Source: Streptomyces sp. 11x1
GTDB taxonomy: Bacteria > Actinomycetota > Actinomycetes > Streptomycetales > Streptomycetaceae
Direction: 5' to 3'
NCBI RefSeq assembly: GCF_032598905.1
Contig: NZ_CP122458.1
Span: 7,651,001-7,715,000 of the forward strand
DNA: 64,000 nucleotides
Under the pieces are notes generated by a model, which searched no databases, was not told the origin of the DNA, and saw nothing but the letters and a program-made list of their open reading frames with translations. The position numbers were made by a program, and so were the translations under genes. Positions 18,038 to 26,517 of this stretch are shown here, one piece after another. Numbering within the stretch: the first letter of the stretch is position 1; each line of letters begins with the position of its first letter.

Positions 18038-18490
18038 TCAGTGGCGGACGAGCCCGGTGAACGGGGCGTGGAGGTCGGCCGGGGTGGTACGGCGTCGGAC
18101 CAGGTGAGCGGTGCGCTGGTGGCGCTGGCAGATGGTCAGCTCTGGTGCGCCTTCCGGCAGGCCGGCCTGGCACGCCTCACGGTCGGGCACCTCGCCGGAG
18201 CCGGGCCGGGGGGCCGCGTGGTAGGCGGCGTGGACGTGGTCGGCGGCCTGCCAGACCCGGGTGCGGGCGGCGCTCAGCTGGTCGCCCTCGATCGGTGTGA
18301 GCCGGCCCGTGCGGGTGGCGTGGGCGTCGAGCAGGCCGTACAGCGAGACAAGGTGGGCGTGCAGGGCGTCCAGTTCGGCGCGGGTGGTGACGAGAGGACC
18401 GCCTGGCACATTGAGCGCGCGGTGGAAGTCGAGCGCGGCGGTGGCGAAGGGCACGAAGTCCTGCGCGGTCGGGCTGGCGGTGCGGGACAT
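18038..18490 (-). CDS. Small conserved protein between PrgI-like and VirB4-like genes
   Basis: A 150-residue soluble protein, helical over residues 10-95 with His-rich segments (LHAHLVSLYGLLDAHA). After that comes a segment with one Cys (LTICQRHQRTAHLVRRR) that could bind metal together with nearby His residues. Proteins like this recur at the same position in Streptomyces conjugation clusters; I believe they carry a DUF6238-type label, but I cannot confirm it. It lies 28 bases before the VirB4-like gene. Function unknown. Confidence 0.7.
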   Translation of the reverse strand: MSRTASPTAQDFVPFATAALDFHRALNVPGGPLVTTRAELDALHAHLVSLYGLLDAHATRTGRLTPIEGDQLSAARTRVWQAADHVHAAYHAAPRPGSGEVPDREACQAGLPEGAPELTICQRHQRTAHLVRRRTTPADLHAPFTGLVRH

Positions 18491-18524
18491 GGCGGTGCTC
18501 TTTCGGAAAGGAGGAAGGCCGACA

Positions 18525-19997
18525 TCAGACGGCGAGGGCCAGCGGCACGGCGGCGGCGGTGAACGCCTCGGCCTGCTGCCAGGTCAGCGGCCGGAGGTCG
18601 AGCTGGGCACCGACCGCCGCGGTCTCCACGACCGCGCAGGCGGAACGAAGCTCCTCCTCGGAGTCGGCCGAGACGGTCAGCAGACCGGTCAGGGCGACAT
18701 CCGCGTGGCCGGCGATGAGCTGCCGCTCCCGGGACTTGATGTCCTGGTACTCGATGGAGTCCGCCTCGGAGTCGACTTGACCGCGCCGCGCCCGCTCGGC
18801 GGCGTCCGCGATAACGCTGGCCTTCTTGCGCTGGACATCACGCAGTGCGGCGTCCAGCCCCTTCGGCTCGTACGACAGCGACAGGGCCCGCCTCACCCCG
18901 GCGGTGAACAGCAGCTGGTGCAGGAAGCCCGCCGACGTCTCGGTGCGGGGCCAGTTCTCCACCCAGTACGTGCAGTGGACGGCGGAGTCGGTCGCGATGT
19001 GGTCCGACTTCTCGACGACCACGACCGGGCCGGCCGCGGCTGCGTCGGCCTCGGGGCGCCCGGAAGAGGACCAACGGTCCAGTGAGGAAAGGGCCTTGGG
19101 GTCGTACGCCGTTCGTACGACTGCCGCGATCTCGCGGGCGGTGAGCCAGCCGGTGGGGTTGAGTCCGGCGGTGCGCGCGGCCTGGTCGAATGTCGAGGTC
19201 AACTGCGCCAGGACGCTGAAGGACCCGGTCAGACCACCACCGGCCCGGTTGATCAGGCGTCGCGCGGCCTTGGCGTCCAGCGAAACCGCGACGTACGCCT
19301 CGTGCGGAGCAGCGGCCGGGCCAGCGCTCTGGATCAGCTCGCTGTAGACCTGCCCGGCCACCGGGGCATCGGGCCGGCCGTGCTCCTCCCAGTACCGGCG
19401 GAGGGCGTCGCCGGAGTCCGGCACGGTGCGCTCGATCACCTGGATCCGGGCGACCTGGCCGGTGCGGGCCAGTGCGGCGAGGGCACGGCCCCAGCCGTTG
19501 ACGTTGGCGTTCTGGGTGCCCGGGTCGAGCAGCGCGTAGGCGCGGGAGGACACCTTGACGACGGCGGTCAGCGTGCCGGTGTGGGGGTTGTGGACCGCGC
19601 CGTACCGGCGGTCGGGTGCGGTGACCACGCGCAGGCTGGCGGCGGTACCGGGCAGGTGGAGGAGTCCTTCGCGGACCGGGCGGCGGGAGGGGCGGACGAG
19701 CCAGATCAACTGGCCCCGCAGTCGGCGGAGCGCGTACCGGGTGACGATCGGCGCCCAGTCGGCCAGGGCCCGGCCTCGGTGGCGGACGAAGACGAGCAGG
19801 GCGATGGCGGCCCACAGAGGGATGAGTTCGAGAGCGCCGACCACGCCATGGGCGAGGATCACGGCGAGCAGGAGCAGGCCGGTGAGACTCACGACGATCA
19901 GCTGCGGGGCGGTCAGGCCGAGCAGGATGCCGCGCCTGCTGCGGTGCGGGAACTTCACGGTGGCCGTGGTGGCTTCGGCCTGGGGGTTGTCAGACAT
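18525..19997 (-). CDS. PrgI/SCO6880-like membrane component of the transfer apparatus
   Basis: A 490-residue protein. Two closely spaced transmembrane helices at about 25-70 (LIVVSLTGLLLLAVILAHG and IPLWAAIALLVFV) lie near the N-terminus, as in PrgI/VirB3-type proteins, followed by a large cytoplasmic domain. The cytoplasmic part resembles the N-terminal half of VirB4 ATPases without a P-loop. It is the SCO6880-type protein that regularly precedes a VirB4-like ATPase in actinobacterial conjugative elements. Expected function: anchoring the ATPase to the inner-membrane complex. Same operon and orientation as its neighbours. Confidence 0.8.
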   Translation of the reverse strand: MSDNPQAEATTATVKFPHRSRRGILLGLTAPQLIVVSLTGLLLLAVILAHGVVGALELIPLWAAIALLVFVRHRGRALADWAPIVTRYALRRLRGQLIWLVRPSRRPVREGLLHLPGTAASLRVVTAPDRRYGAVHNPHTGTLTAVVKVSSRAYALLDPGTQNANVNGWGRALAALARTGQVARIQVIERTVPDSGDALRRYWEEHGRPDAPVAGQVYSELIQSAGPAAAPHEAYVAVSLDAKAARRLINRAGGGLTGSFSVLAQLTSTFDQAARTAGLNPTGWLTAREIAAVVRTAYDPKALSSLDRWSSSGRPEADAAAAGPVVVVEKSDHIATDSAVHCTYWVENWPRTETSAGFLHQLLFTAGVRRALSLSYEPKGLDAALRDVQRKKASVIADAAERARRGQVDSEADSIEYQDIKSRERQLIAGHADVALTGLLTVSADSEEELRSACAVVETAAVGAQLDLRPLTWQQAEAFTAAAVPLALAV

Positions 19998-20144
19998 GGC
20001 GGTTCCAGACGGTGAAAGCGGGCGGAAAGGGGCGGAAGGCGCGGCGCGCTCTTCTGGAGGTCATGACCGGACTCTTTTTCGGGGTGTTCGAGGGGAAGGG
20101 GGCGGGCTGGAGGGAAGCAGCCCGCCCCCGGGTGGTGGTGTGGG

Positions 20145-21536
20145 TCAGGACCCTGATGGCGGCTGGTCGGGGTAGACCCAGCTCGTCGGAGTCGGGGAGC
20201 CGGTCGCCGACGGACCGGTGGAGGGCGGCGGCGATGCGGCGGGACCGCCGGGCGGAACGGCACCTACGCGGGTCAAGCTGCCGCCCGGAATTGACGCGCC
20301 AGCGGGCTGAGGGGCGGAGGGAGCGCCCTCGGAGCCTCCTGCTTCGCTGTCGGCAGGCCGTGTGATCAGCGCAGGGATACCGGGGCGCTGGATCAGGGCG
20401 CGGCCCTTGTCGCCGGAGGCGTTCGGGTCCTCGCCGTACCGGAAGCGGGTCTGCGGCTTCGGGGGTCCGGCGTCGATGCCCTCCTTGCTCAGGTTGCCGC
20501 CGGTGGGGTTGATGCCGGAGGCGACACCGTCGCTGCCCGCGCCGGGGACCTTGCTCGGCCCCTGCGGAGCAGGAGTGCCGGTGCCGGCCTGCATCGCGAG
20601 GCTGCCCGCGGTCTTCGCCGCGCCTGCGGCGACCGCCATGCCGGCGACGCCGGTACGGTGCAGGTCGTCGTGTCCGCCGCCGTCACTCGCCCAGTGGACG
20701 AACTTGTAGGTGGCGTACGGGCAGAGCAGGACCAGGACCATCACGACGATGCCGGCCATCGCGTCGGAGAGGGCGGCCATGCCGTCCGTGGCGTCGGACT
20801 TGCCCATGGCCGAGACGCCGATCAGGAAGACCACGGTCATCAGCAGTTTCGACACGACCAGGGTGGCGGTGGCCTCGATCCACCCCCGCCGCCAGCGCTT
20901 GGCGACCTCCCAGCCACCACCGGCTCCGGCGAAGACGGCGAGGGCGACCATGATCAGGACACCGACCTTGCGGGCGACCATCACGCCCCAGTACATGAAC
21001 GCGCCGATCGCGCAGCCGAAGGCGACCAGGGATGGGATGGTCCAGCCGAGGGCGTACATCGGCCCCAACTGGTTGACCTTGATGACGCGGCGGATCGCGT
21101 CGTCCACCGAGCTGTTGGCCGCTTGGAACAGGCCGGCGGACAGGGCGTCGACCACCGTGATGGCGACGGAGGTGAAGGCGACGGCGCAGAAGGAGAAGAG
21201 GACGCCGGTCATCGTGCCGATCGCGGCTTGGGCGAGTGCGCGTTCGTCCCGTCGCCAGGCCGCGAGCATCAACTGGATGCAGAACGTGCCGACGGTCAAG
21301 GCGAGACCGATGGGCAACAGCAGCTCGTAGTTGTCCCGGAACCAACCGGCGTTGAGATCGATGGCAGTGGTCTCGTTGACGGCCCTGGCGGCGAGATCGG
21401 CCGCACTGGCGGCCAGCTCACCAGCTGACTTCGCGATCCACGCCCCGATGCCGTCGGTGACGGTCCCGGCGGGGTTGGTGGCGAAGTCGACGGCGCCGCA
21501 GACCTTGTCCATCAGCGGAAAGTCGCAGACTCCCAT
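20145..21536 (-). CDS. VirB6/TrbL-like polytopic conjugation protein
   Basis: A 463-residue membrane protein. About six transmembrane helices lie between residues 70 and 285 (for example LLPIGLALTVGTFCIQLML, VLFSFCAVAFTSVAITVV, IVVMVLVLLCP). They are followed by a 170-residue Pro/Gly/Ser-rich, probably disordered cytoplasmic tail. This matches VirB6/TrbL-like channel components of type IV secretion systems. It lies between the VirB8-like and PrgI-like genes, 27 bases after the former, on the same strand. The family call rests on topology and context rather than on a catalytic motif. Confidence 0.8.
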   Translation of the reverse strand: MGVCDFPLMDKVCGAVDFATNPAGTVTDGIGAWIAKSAGELAASAADLAARAVNETTAIDLNAGWFRDNYELLLPIGLALTVGTFCIQLMLAAWRRDERALAQAAIGTMTGVLFSFCAVAFTSVAITVVDALSAGLFQAANSSVDDAIRRVIKVNQLGPMYALGWTIPSLVAFGCAIGAFMYWGVMVARKVGVLIMVALAVFAGAGGGWEVAKRWRRGWIEATATLVVSKLLMTVVFLIGVSAMGKSDATDGMAALSDAMAGIVVMVLVLLCPYATYKFVHWASDGGGHDDLHRTGVAGMAVAAGAAKTAGSLAMQAGTGTPAPQGPSKVPGAGSDGVASGINPTGGNLSKEGIDAGPPKPQTRFRYGEDPNASGDKGRALIQRPGIPALITRPADSEAGGSEGAPSAPQPAGASIPGGSLTRVGAVPPGGPAASPPPSTGPSATGSPTPTSWVYPDQPPSGS

Positions 21537-21563
21537 GGAGGTACCTCCTTTCTGGGTTGGGGG

Positions 21564-22253
21564 TCAGGGAGCGACGGCCGACAGGACACCGGCCAGGGCG
21601 CAGGGCTGGGAGGGGCGGCACTGGACCGCGAGGGTGGTGACGCGGTTCTCGGCGCCGCCGTGCGACGAGCCCTTCCAGGCGATCGACTGTTTGCCGGAGA
21701 CCGACACGGCGTAGACGTACGCGGTGGTGATCGCCCCGGGGTCCGCTTGGAGGGCCTGGGTGAACGAGTCGGGGAAGTGCGCCTCGTTCACCTTGGCGGT
21801 GGCGAACTGGCCGTTGGCGGCCATCTCCTTCCACAGCACGCGTGAGGGGACGAGCGCGTCGACCGAGGCGGTGTCGGCGTACTTCCTCTCGCTGGTCAGC
21901 CACCCGCGCAGGGCAGCCAGCAGCTCGCGCTGGGAGTAGGCGCGGGTGTCGTAGGACCACAGCGCCGCGGCTGCCGCCTTGCCGAAGGCGATCGGGTCGT
22001 GCGTGGACGGGGGAACGGGGAGTTCGCCGCGGCTGCCGTGCGGTCGTGACGAGGCGGAAGCAGAAGCGGTCGGGGCGGAGGGGGAAGCCGAACTCACCTG
22101 TGGTGCGGGAGCTTTGGATGAGGTCCTGCCGTCGCGGGTGAGGTAGGCGGCCAGGCCGGCGAGGGCGACGAGCACCGCCAGGACAGCGGTGCCGAGCAGC
22201 GCCCGGCGGCGCACGCGAGAAGCGCCGCCGGGGTTCGTGGAGCGGGAAGACAT
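21564..22253 (-). CDS. VirB8/TcpC-like membrane-anchored protein
   Basis: A 229-residue protein. The start at 22253 was chosen because it overlaps the upstream stop as ATGA; a longer frame to 22400 would read antisense-like sequence. A single transmembrane helix (LLGTAVLAVLVALAGLAAYL, about 18-37) is followed by a Ser/Pro/Ala linker and an extracytoplasmic domain (about 85-229). That domain has the NTF2-like alpha/beta pattern of VirB8/TcpC proteins (FGKAAAAALWSYDTR and TTAYVYAVSVSG). Two Cys (AVQCRPSQPCAL) may form a disulfide. Probable scaffold of the transfer channel. Confidence 0.7.
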   Translation of the reverse strand: MSSRSTNPGGASRVRRRALLGTAVLAVLVALAGLAAYLTRDGRTSSKAPAPQVSSASPSAPTASASASSRPHGSRGELPVPPSTHDPIAFGKAAAAALWSYDTRAYSQRELLAALRGWLTSERKYADTASVDALVPSRVLWKEMAANGQFATAKVNEAHFPDSFTQALQADPGAITTAYVYAVSVSGKQSIAWKGSSHGGAENRVTTLAVQCRPSQPCALAGVLSAVAP

Positions 22254-22561
22254 CAGCGGACCTGGCTCCCCAGCGTGCTGAAGAACGCCACCACGCCGTT
22301 CGCGGCACCCAGCAGGAGGGCCGCGCCAGCGCTGACCAGCACGCCCTTCTTGCCGTTGGCCTCGGCCTGGTGGCCGCCGGAGTGGTGGCCCCAGGCCCAC
22401 ACGCCCGCACTGACGGCGAGCGCGCCGACCACGGCGATGATCCCGAAGAGGTTGATCGAGCCCATCACCTGCTTGAGGACCGACAGACCCGGCAGCCCGC
22501 CCTCGTTCGGCTTGATCCCGGGGTCGTAGGCGAGCTGGACGACCGTGTCGACGAGGTACAT
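22253..22561 (-). CDS. VirB2/TrbC-like small membrane protein
   Basis: A 102-residue protein with two hydrophobic helices, at about 36-57 (LFGIIAVVGALAVSAGVWAWG) and 74-95 (VLVSAGAALLLGAANGVVAF), separated by a short polar Gly/Lys loop. This is the topology of VirB2/TrbC pilins, without an obvious cleavable signal. It is followed by the VirB8-like gene with an ATGA overlap and lies 87 bases downstream of the NlpC/P60 gene. Probably forms the conduit or pilus-like part of the transfer system. Confidence 0.75.
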   Translation of the reverse strand: MYLVDTVVQLAYDPGIKPNEGGLPGLSVLKQVMGSINLFGIIAVVGALAVSAGVWAWGHHSGGHQAEANGKKGVLVSAGAALLLGAANGVVAFFSTLGSQVR

Positions 22562-22648
22562 AGTTGTGAACTCCAGTTTGATTTAGTGCACGCCAAGGCC
22601 CGAGGGGGCGAAGCGCCAGTGCAGGAGGGGGAGAGGGAGAAGCGCCGG

Positions 22649-23794
22649 TCAGACGACTCGGCGGGCCGCGAGAATCTGCGGCTTCCAGGACGCGAGGGTC
22701 GCGAGGCGGACCACGTCCCCGGTGCGCGGGGCGTGCACGATCAGGCCTTGGCCGACGACCATCCCGACGTGTTCCGGGACTTTGGCAGTCCCTTCGGTGA
22801 AGACGAGGTCACCGGGCCGGAGAGCGTCGACCGATACCGGCTTGCCCTCCTTGACCTGCGTGTACGTCGTCCGCGTGAGGGTGACCCCGGCGGCCCTGTA
22901 CGCCTGCTGCATCAACGAGGAGCAGTCGCAGCGGCCCATGGGGTCGCTCCCGTGGGAGTCGGTGCAGCTCCCGCCCCACTGGTACGGGGTGCCGAGCTGG
23001 CCGAGCGCCCAGCGGATCGCCGTCTGGACCTTCGGCGGAGCGTCTGCCGGGATCTTGTATCCGGTCGGCACCGCGCCGGGCGGGATGGTTCCGAAGCCGG
23101 TGCCGTCCCCGCCGGCCGTACAGCCGCCCGCGGTACTCGACGCAGCAGTGGCCGTGCTGTCCGAGCCGGACGGCGAAGGGCTCGGCGACGTGCCGCCGGC
23201 CTTCGACAGCAGCGGCTCGATCGCCTGCTGCAAGGCGGTGGCCAAGGGCTCCCACTTCGCGTAAGCCTCGGGGAAACCGGACCTCTGCACCGCCTGGGCA
23301 GCCTGGGTGACGGACAGGGACTGCCAGCCCGAGACCTTTTCCAACGCCTCGTAGAACTTCGTCGAGGCGTGCACCGGGTCGAGGATCTCGTTCGCGGTGC
23401 CCCAGCCCTGCGACGGCCGCTGCTGGAACAAGCCCAGTGAGTCGCGGTCGCCGTAGGTCAGGTTCCGCAGGCCGCTCTCCTGCAGGGCGGTCGCCAGGGC
23501 CACGATCTGGCCCCGGGCCGGGATGTTCATCGCGACGCCGGTGGCCTGGATGGTCTTGGCGTTGGGGATCTGCTCGGCCGGGTCGGCCAGGCCCGGCACG
23601 GAGACCGTGCCCTTGCCCCCGCCGTTCAGGATCGCCTTCACCTGAGCGGCAACGGCCGAGGTATCCACAGCCTGTGTACCGCCGGTCGAGCAGGAGGCCG
23701 TAGCAGTCCCGGCCCCGACGGCGAGGACCGGAACGGCCAGCAGGAGCGGACCGGAGGCGAAGAGACCGACGACCGCTCCGGTGGTCTTCTTCAT
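22649..23794 (-). CDS. Secreted NlpC/P60 peptidase with lysozyme-like domain (wall hydrolase for transfer)
   Basis: A 381-residue exported protein with an N-terminal signal peptide (residues 1-33, KK then a hydrophobic core). Residues about 75-195 resemble a transglycosylase-like fold with a Glu in ATALQESGL and the substrate-groove motif SLGLFQQRPSQGWG. After a Ser/Thr-rich linker, the NlpC/P60 (C40) domain occupies about 255-381. Its Cys sits in CDCSSL, one His in EHVGMVVG and a second in LIVHAPRTG. It should open peptidoglycan locally for the mating channel (VirB1-like role). First gene of the minus-strand transfer operon. Confidence 0.9.
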   Translation of the reverse strand: MKKTTGAVVGLFASGPLLLAVPVLAVGAGTATASCSTGGTQAVDTSAVAAQVKAILNGGGKGTVSVPGLADPAEQIPNAKTIQATGVAMNIPARGQIVALATALQESGLRNLTYGDRDSLGLFQQRPSQGWGTANEILDPVHASTKFYEALEKVSGWQSLSVTQAAQAVQRSGFPEAYAKWEPLATALQQAIEPLLSKAGGTSPSPSPSGSDSTATAASSTAGGCTAGGDGTGFGTIPPGAVPTGYKIPADAPPKVQTAIRWALGQLGTPYQWGGSCTDSHGSDPMGRCDCSSLMQQAYRAAGVTLTRTTYTQVKEGKPVSVDALRPGDLVFTEGTAKVPEHVGMVVGQGLIVHAPRTGDVVRLATLASWKPQILAARRVV

Positions 23795-24370
23795 CGCCGC
23801 CGCCGTTCGCCGGCGCGGAGAACCCGGCCAGGCAACGGTGTTGGGTCAGGGCGTGGGCGTATCAGGGCGTGCTGCATCGCAGCGGCTCCTCGGTTCGTAG
23901 GAGGCGCGGTGCCGACTTCTCGTGCAAAGCCGCCGGCACCGCGCCGATGTGCATCCGCCTCTCAGGGCGGGCCCGGGTCAGGGGAGTTGGTAGCTCCCGG
24001 ACGCCGGTTTCAGGTCATGCGCGGCAGCCAGCCGCGCTCGTAATCTCAGGCGGTGCACCGGGTCTCCTCACGGCTTCGGGAACGGGGAGTCAACGTGCCT
24101 TCCGCTCCGCGTTTTTGGACGCGGAAGCACAGATCGGCACAGGTCAGCGGGGGTGGAGCCGGACCCCGCCTCGGTGACGTGGCGAGACAGTAGACCGAGA
24201 TTCCGGCCGCACCAAACGACCGCCGAACCGGGCCCGAACCACGGCACCGGCTCGTTAGGAGCGGCCGGAAATCGCGGCTAACCTCCGGCGCAACCCCGCT
24301 CCGACCGCGTGCTGTTGACCGCCCTCCGGAGCTGGCCCAGTCCCGCCGTGCCCTGAAAGAGGCCCCGCAC
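23795..24370. other. Intergenic region between divergent transfer operon and methyltransferase
   Basis: No convincing gene was seen in these 576 bases; open frames here lack protein-like sequence. The stretch holds two clear inverted repeats (23903-23945 and 24019-24037) and an imperfect hairpin around 24098-24126 with a T-rich loop. A weak promoter-like pair for the minus strand is TTGGTG, 17 bases, TACTGT at 24187-24215. It must contain the divergent control elements of both flanking genes. Confidence 0.5.
23903..23945. repeat. Perfect 12-bp inverted repeat in leader of transfer operon
   Basis: The arms 23903-23914 and 23934-23945 (left arm GGCGCGGTGCCG) pair perfectly around a 19-base loop. 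The repeat lies 109 bases upstream of the NlpC/P60 start, in the likely 5' leader or promoter region. It could be an attenuator hairpin, an operator or a terminator. A smaller hairpin follows at 24019-24037 (arms GCGCGGC/GCCGCGC). Confidence 0.5.
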
Positions 24371-25117
24371 ATGAGCTACACGCTGCACCGAGGCGACGCC
24401 CTCACCGTGCTGAAGACCCTCCCGGACGAGAGCGTCAACGCCGTCATCACCGATCCCCCGTACAACTCCGGCGGACGCACCAGCTCGGACCGCACCGGCC
24501 GCACCGCCCGAGCCAAGTACGTCACGGCCGGATCGGCCCACGACCTGCAGAACTTCCCCGGCGAGAACCGCGACCAGCGGAGCTATCGAAGCTGGCTGAC
24601 CGCACTGCTCACCGAGGCGTACCGGGCCGCGACCGAGCACTCCGTCGCCATGGTCTTCTCCGACTGGCGCCAGGAGCCCACCACAACCGACGCCCTGCAG
24701 ATGGCGGGCTGGACCTGGAGCGGCACGATCCCCTGGATCAAGCCCGCCAGCCGGCCCCGCAAGGGCGGGTTCAAGCAGTCGGCCGAGTTCATCGTCTGGG
24801 GCGTCAAGGGCAGCCTCGAAAAGGACCGGGACCTCTACCTGCCCGGCCACTTCATCGCCTCCCAGCCCCGCAAGGACCGCGTCCACATCACCCAGAAGCC
24901 GGTCGAGATCATGCAGCAGCTCGTGCAGATCTGCCCCGAAGGCGGCACCGTCCTCGATCCCTTCACCGGCAGCGGCTCCACAGGCGTCGCCGCTTTGCGC
25001 GAGGGCCGGCAGTTCGTGGGGGTCGAGCTCTCCGCGCATTACGCCGACGTCGCCGAGGCGAGGCTCCGCGCGGAGCTGACCCAGGACGACTTCGCCCTGG
25101 CAGGACCGGAGGCATGA
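24371..25117 (+). CDS. Site-specific DNA methyltransferase (beta class, N6-adenine or N4-cytosine)
   Basis: A 248-residue S-adenosylmethionine-dependent methyltransferase. The catalytic motif IV DPPY lies early (residues 29-32) and the SAM-binding motif I, DPFTGSGSTG, lies late (about 197-206). This is the circular order of beta-class enzymes such as type III and orphan methyltransferases. There is no separate large target-recognition domain, so it is compact. It is transcribed away from the transfer operon and converges on a nuclease-like gene through a shared terminator. It may protect the element from host restriction or be the modification half of an R-M pair. Confidence 0.9.
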   Translation: MSYTLHRGDALTVLKTLPDESVNAVITDPPYNSGGRTSSDRTGRTARAKYVTAGSAHDLQNFPGENRDQRSYRSWLTALLTEAYRAATEHSVAMVFSDWRQEPTTTDALQMAGWTWSGTIPWIKPASRPRKGGFKQSAEFIVWGVKGSLEKDRDLYLPGHFIASQPRKDRVHITQKPVEIMQQLVQICPEGGTVLDPFTGSGSTGVAALREGRQFVGVELSAHYADVAEARLRAELTQDDFALAGPEA

Positions 25118-25162
25118 GCGTGAGAGCGACAGGCCCGGGGCCGACGGACCGCAGACGGATGA

Positions 25163-25202
25163 GGGCGGCTGGTGCATCGAGAAACCGACGCACCAGCCGC
25201 CC
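25163..25202. terminator. Bidirectional hairpin terminator
   Basis: A perfect 13-bp stem (arms 25163-25175 and 25190-25202, GGGCGGCTGGTGC on the left) encloses a 14-base loop and is followed on the plus strand by a pyrimidine-rich run (TTCCTCTT). It lies between the convergent methyltransferase and DUF5655 genes, 45 bases past the former stop and 11 past the latter, and should end both transcripts. Confidence 0.75.
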
Positions 25203-25213
25203 TTCCTCTTGCC

Positions 25214-26158
25214 TCAGGCCGCCTCGAACGCCCGCCGGATCAGCGGCCCGGCCTTCTCCAGGTCGGCTGCCGAGGCGACACGCACCTCCAGGTCGCCGGT
25301 CCCCAGGTGGCCGATACCGCGCATGTCGCGCGAGAAGCCCTCCTCCAACTCGACCGTGTCCGGGTCGACCTTGAGGTAGACCAGGATCGCCTCGTGCTTC
25401 GGTCGGAAGATGACGGAGGCGACGTTCACCATCCGGCGGTAGGCGATGTAGTGCCGAAGCTGAGCCACCTCGACCTCGCCCCAGGCGGTGAGGGCCTCGT
25501 CCAGCTCGGCGTACAGGTCCTGCAGGCAGGCGGGAACCGCACCCGCGGTGGCAGTTGCCTGAGCGGATGTCTTCCCGCCTTCGCCGACGGCGCCAGCCGT
25601 GACCTCCCGCTCGCGGCTCTGGCGACGATCCGAGACCGGTCTCGTGGATCCGGGAGTGGACTCGATCAGCAGCAGGCTCAGCAGCCCACCCTCGAAGACG
25701 CGGTACCGCACCAGGTCGACCCGCTCGCGCAGACGGTGCACCGCGACTCGGTCGCGGTGCGAGAAGCCAGCGGCGATACATACCATCCGAGGGTTCCGCC
25801 AGTCGATCGACTCGGCGGCCTCGGAGCCCAGCTTCTCCTTGACCAGTGCCTCGAACTCGTGACGCGCGGAATCCAACCACGACAGGTAGGAGACCGCCTG
25901 GGACAGGACACCGCTGTCAGCGCCTTTCTTGTACTCGATCAGCGCAGGTGTGCCGTTCTCGTCCAAGCCGAGCGAGTCGATCCGGCCCCGGTGCCACGGC
26001 CCCGTTGGGTACTCCGATGCCAAGAAGCGGATGCCGAGCATCGACTCCATGCCCGCCTCGATCCGACGCTGAAGCTCCACTTCCAGCGCCACCGTCGAGC
26101 CCCGCAGTTCGACGTCCCGGCCATCGGCATCCAGCCGGAACAGCTTCAGGTCGGTCAC
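25214..26158 (-). CDS. PD-(D/E)XK nuclease-like protein with C-terminal DUF5655-type domain
   Basis: A 314-residue protein. I chose the GTG at 26158, which has a GAGGGGG ribosome binding site; a longer open frame to 26779 reads antisense-like sequence over the next genes. Residues about 30-140 contain a PD-(D/E)XK-like core: Glu in VALEVELQRR, Asp in GRIDSLGLD and E-x-K in PALIEYKK, resembling NucS/DUF91-type nucleases. The last 105 residues look like DUF5655, a domain often attached to such predicted nucleases. The gene converges on the DNA methyltransferase. Nuclease activity is predicted, not shown. Confidence 0.75.
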   Translation of the reverse strand: MTDLKLFRLDADGRDVELRGSTVALEVELQRRIEAGMESMLGIRFLASEYPTGPWHRGRIDSLGLDENGTPALIEYKKGADSGVLSQAVSYLSWLDSARHEFEALVKEKLGSEAAESIDWRNPRMVCIAAGFSHRDRVAVHRLRERVDLVRYRVFEGGLLSLLLIESTPGSTRPVSDRRQSREREVTAGAVGEGGKTSAQATATAGAVPACLQDLYAELDEALTAWGEVEVAQLRHYIAYRRMVNVASVIFRPKHEAILVYLKVDPDTVELEEGFSRDMRGIGHLGTGDLEVRVASAADLEKAGPLIRRAFEAA

Positions 26159-26313
26159 CAGCGTCCCCCTCGCACGATCACTGCAGGAGGAGCAATCGAA
26201 ACCAGCCGGTGGGTATTCCACAGTGGGTACCTGTGCATGATGCCTCGTCGGGAGCTTCGTGCTCCTGACAGCAGGGGTGAGTGAAAATACCAGTGGAATG
26301 TGGGAGGCGGTAC

Positions 26314-26517
26314 CTACTTCAAGCGCCCTGCGATGGCCGTGTGCAGACGCTCGGTGCACGCGGGGAGGTTCCCGATCAAGTCGGATCCCCAGAACCGTAG
26401 TACGGTCCAACCGGCCTCGGAGAGCCTGCGGTCCTGGTAGGTGTCGGCGTACGGACTTTCCTCCCCAGCTGCGTACGGATGAACGTCCCCAGTTCCGTCG
26501 CGGTGAGGCAGGGATGA
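26314..26517 (-). pseudogene. C-terminal remnant of a Vsr/DUF559-like endonuclease
   Basis: No start codon is available: an in-frame TGA, the stop of the next upstream gene, lies immediately before. The frame of 67 codons to TAG at 26314-26316 nonetheless encodes typical C-terminal sequence of small PD-(D/E)XK nucleases. It has YADTYQDRRLSEAGWTVLRF followed by a Trp-rich strand and the helix NLPACTERL. Only the last third of such a protein is present, so it is a decayed fragment. The exact family (Vsr, DUF559 or relative) is uncertain. Confidence 0.45.

Noticed and set aside
17198..18562. 454-codon plus-strand open frame
   Set aside because: Antisense to the VirB4-like gene; composition is typical of a shadow frame and there is no family resemblance.
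24278..25177. 299-codon minus-strand open frame
   Set aside because: It lies opposite the clear methyltransferase and spans its terminator, with no domain.
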